In this document: one piece after another, positions 62,857 through 64,000 of the stretch
Position numbering within the stretch: position 1 is the stretch's first letter
How the letters are laid out: each line of letters starts with the position of its first letter
NCBI RefSeq assembly: GCF_003627155.1
Contig: NZ_CP032621.1
Coordinates: 1,302,001-1,366,000 of the forward strand
DNA length: 64,000 nucleotides
Direction of reading: 5' to 3'
From: Streptococcus gwangjuense
GTDB lineage: Bacteria > Bacillota > Bacilli > Lactobacillales > Streptococcaceae
Made by a program: the position numbers and the translations under genes
Notes under the pieces: generated by a model
Seen by the model: the letters and a program-made list of their open reading frames with translations, nothing else
Database searches by the model: none
Told to the model about the DNA's origin: nothing

Positions 62857-64000
<1,144 letters not shown>

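Overview
The window looks like a chromosomal segment from a mitis-group Streptococcus (S. mitis, S. pseudopneumoniae, S. oralis or S. pneumoniae type). Support comes from two BOX elements (boxA joined to boxC), a choline-binding surface protein, a ComX box in front of the prepilin peptidase gene, the mgaSpn/gls24-type locus, and a DpnI locus between pbuX and the gal genes. Gene names rest on motif and context recognition only; no database search was run.

Layout. 1-9.5 kb: the end of dnaB, then nrdR; a GntR-regulated ABC operon; an ABC exporter; a cidAB/lrgAB pair; a MarR gene that shares an operator motif with the DUF4649-trxA unit; and the queCDEF operon behind a candidate preQ1 riboswitch. 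9.5-21 kb: aquaporin, a choline-binding CAP-domain protein, pepF, rsmE, prmA, a GIY-YIG protein, a NUDIX hydrolase, an M50 protease-like protein, DUF3013 and rarA. 21-31.7 kb: 6S RNA and tRNA-Lys, then an accessory stretch with repeated copies of the tRNA-Lys 3' end, IS3-like ends, membrane proteins and an LtrA protein, followed by the Mga-type regulator and its divergent alkaline-shock operon and a decayed IS1182 transposase. 31.7-42.9 kb: GNAT, the competence prepilin peptidase, the complete trp operon (EGDCFBA) behind a T-box, an extra trpB behind its own T-box, and sugar-modification genes. 43-49 kb: a heterodimeric ABC exporter, a DUF421/DUF3290 pair, exoA and a VOC protein. 49-53 kb: guanine riboswitch, xpt-pbuX, and a DpnI cassette whose endonuclease gene is frameshifted in a homopolymer. 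53-59 kb: thioesterase, galKT with divergent galR, czcD with divergent sczA. 59-64 kb: only the 3' end of pnuC remains. The rest is replaced by an hsdS scrap and a four-gene ECF transporter module of different base composition, sitting behind what is probably the old pnuC promoter and leader. The choline transporter gene proWX runs off the window.

How it works together. Much of the window is nutrient sensing and uptake with RNA or repressor control: preQ1, guanine, two tryptophan T-boxes, CcpA/GalR at gal, SczA at czcD. The accessory points (tRNA-Lys, the DpnI cassette, the pnuC/ECF replacement and the choline-binding protein) carry the most unusual signals. The strongest are the apparent swap of pnuC for an ECF transporter while keeping its leader, the one-base slip in an A7 run that disables dpnI, the serial T-box arrangement around a second trpB, and the tandem promoter-like repeats upstream of the alkaline-shock operon.
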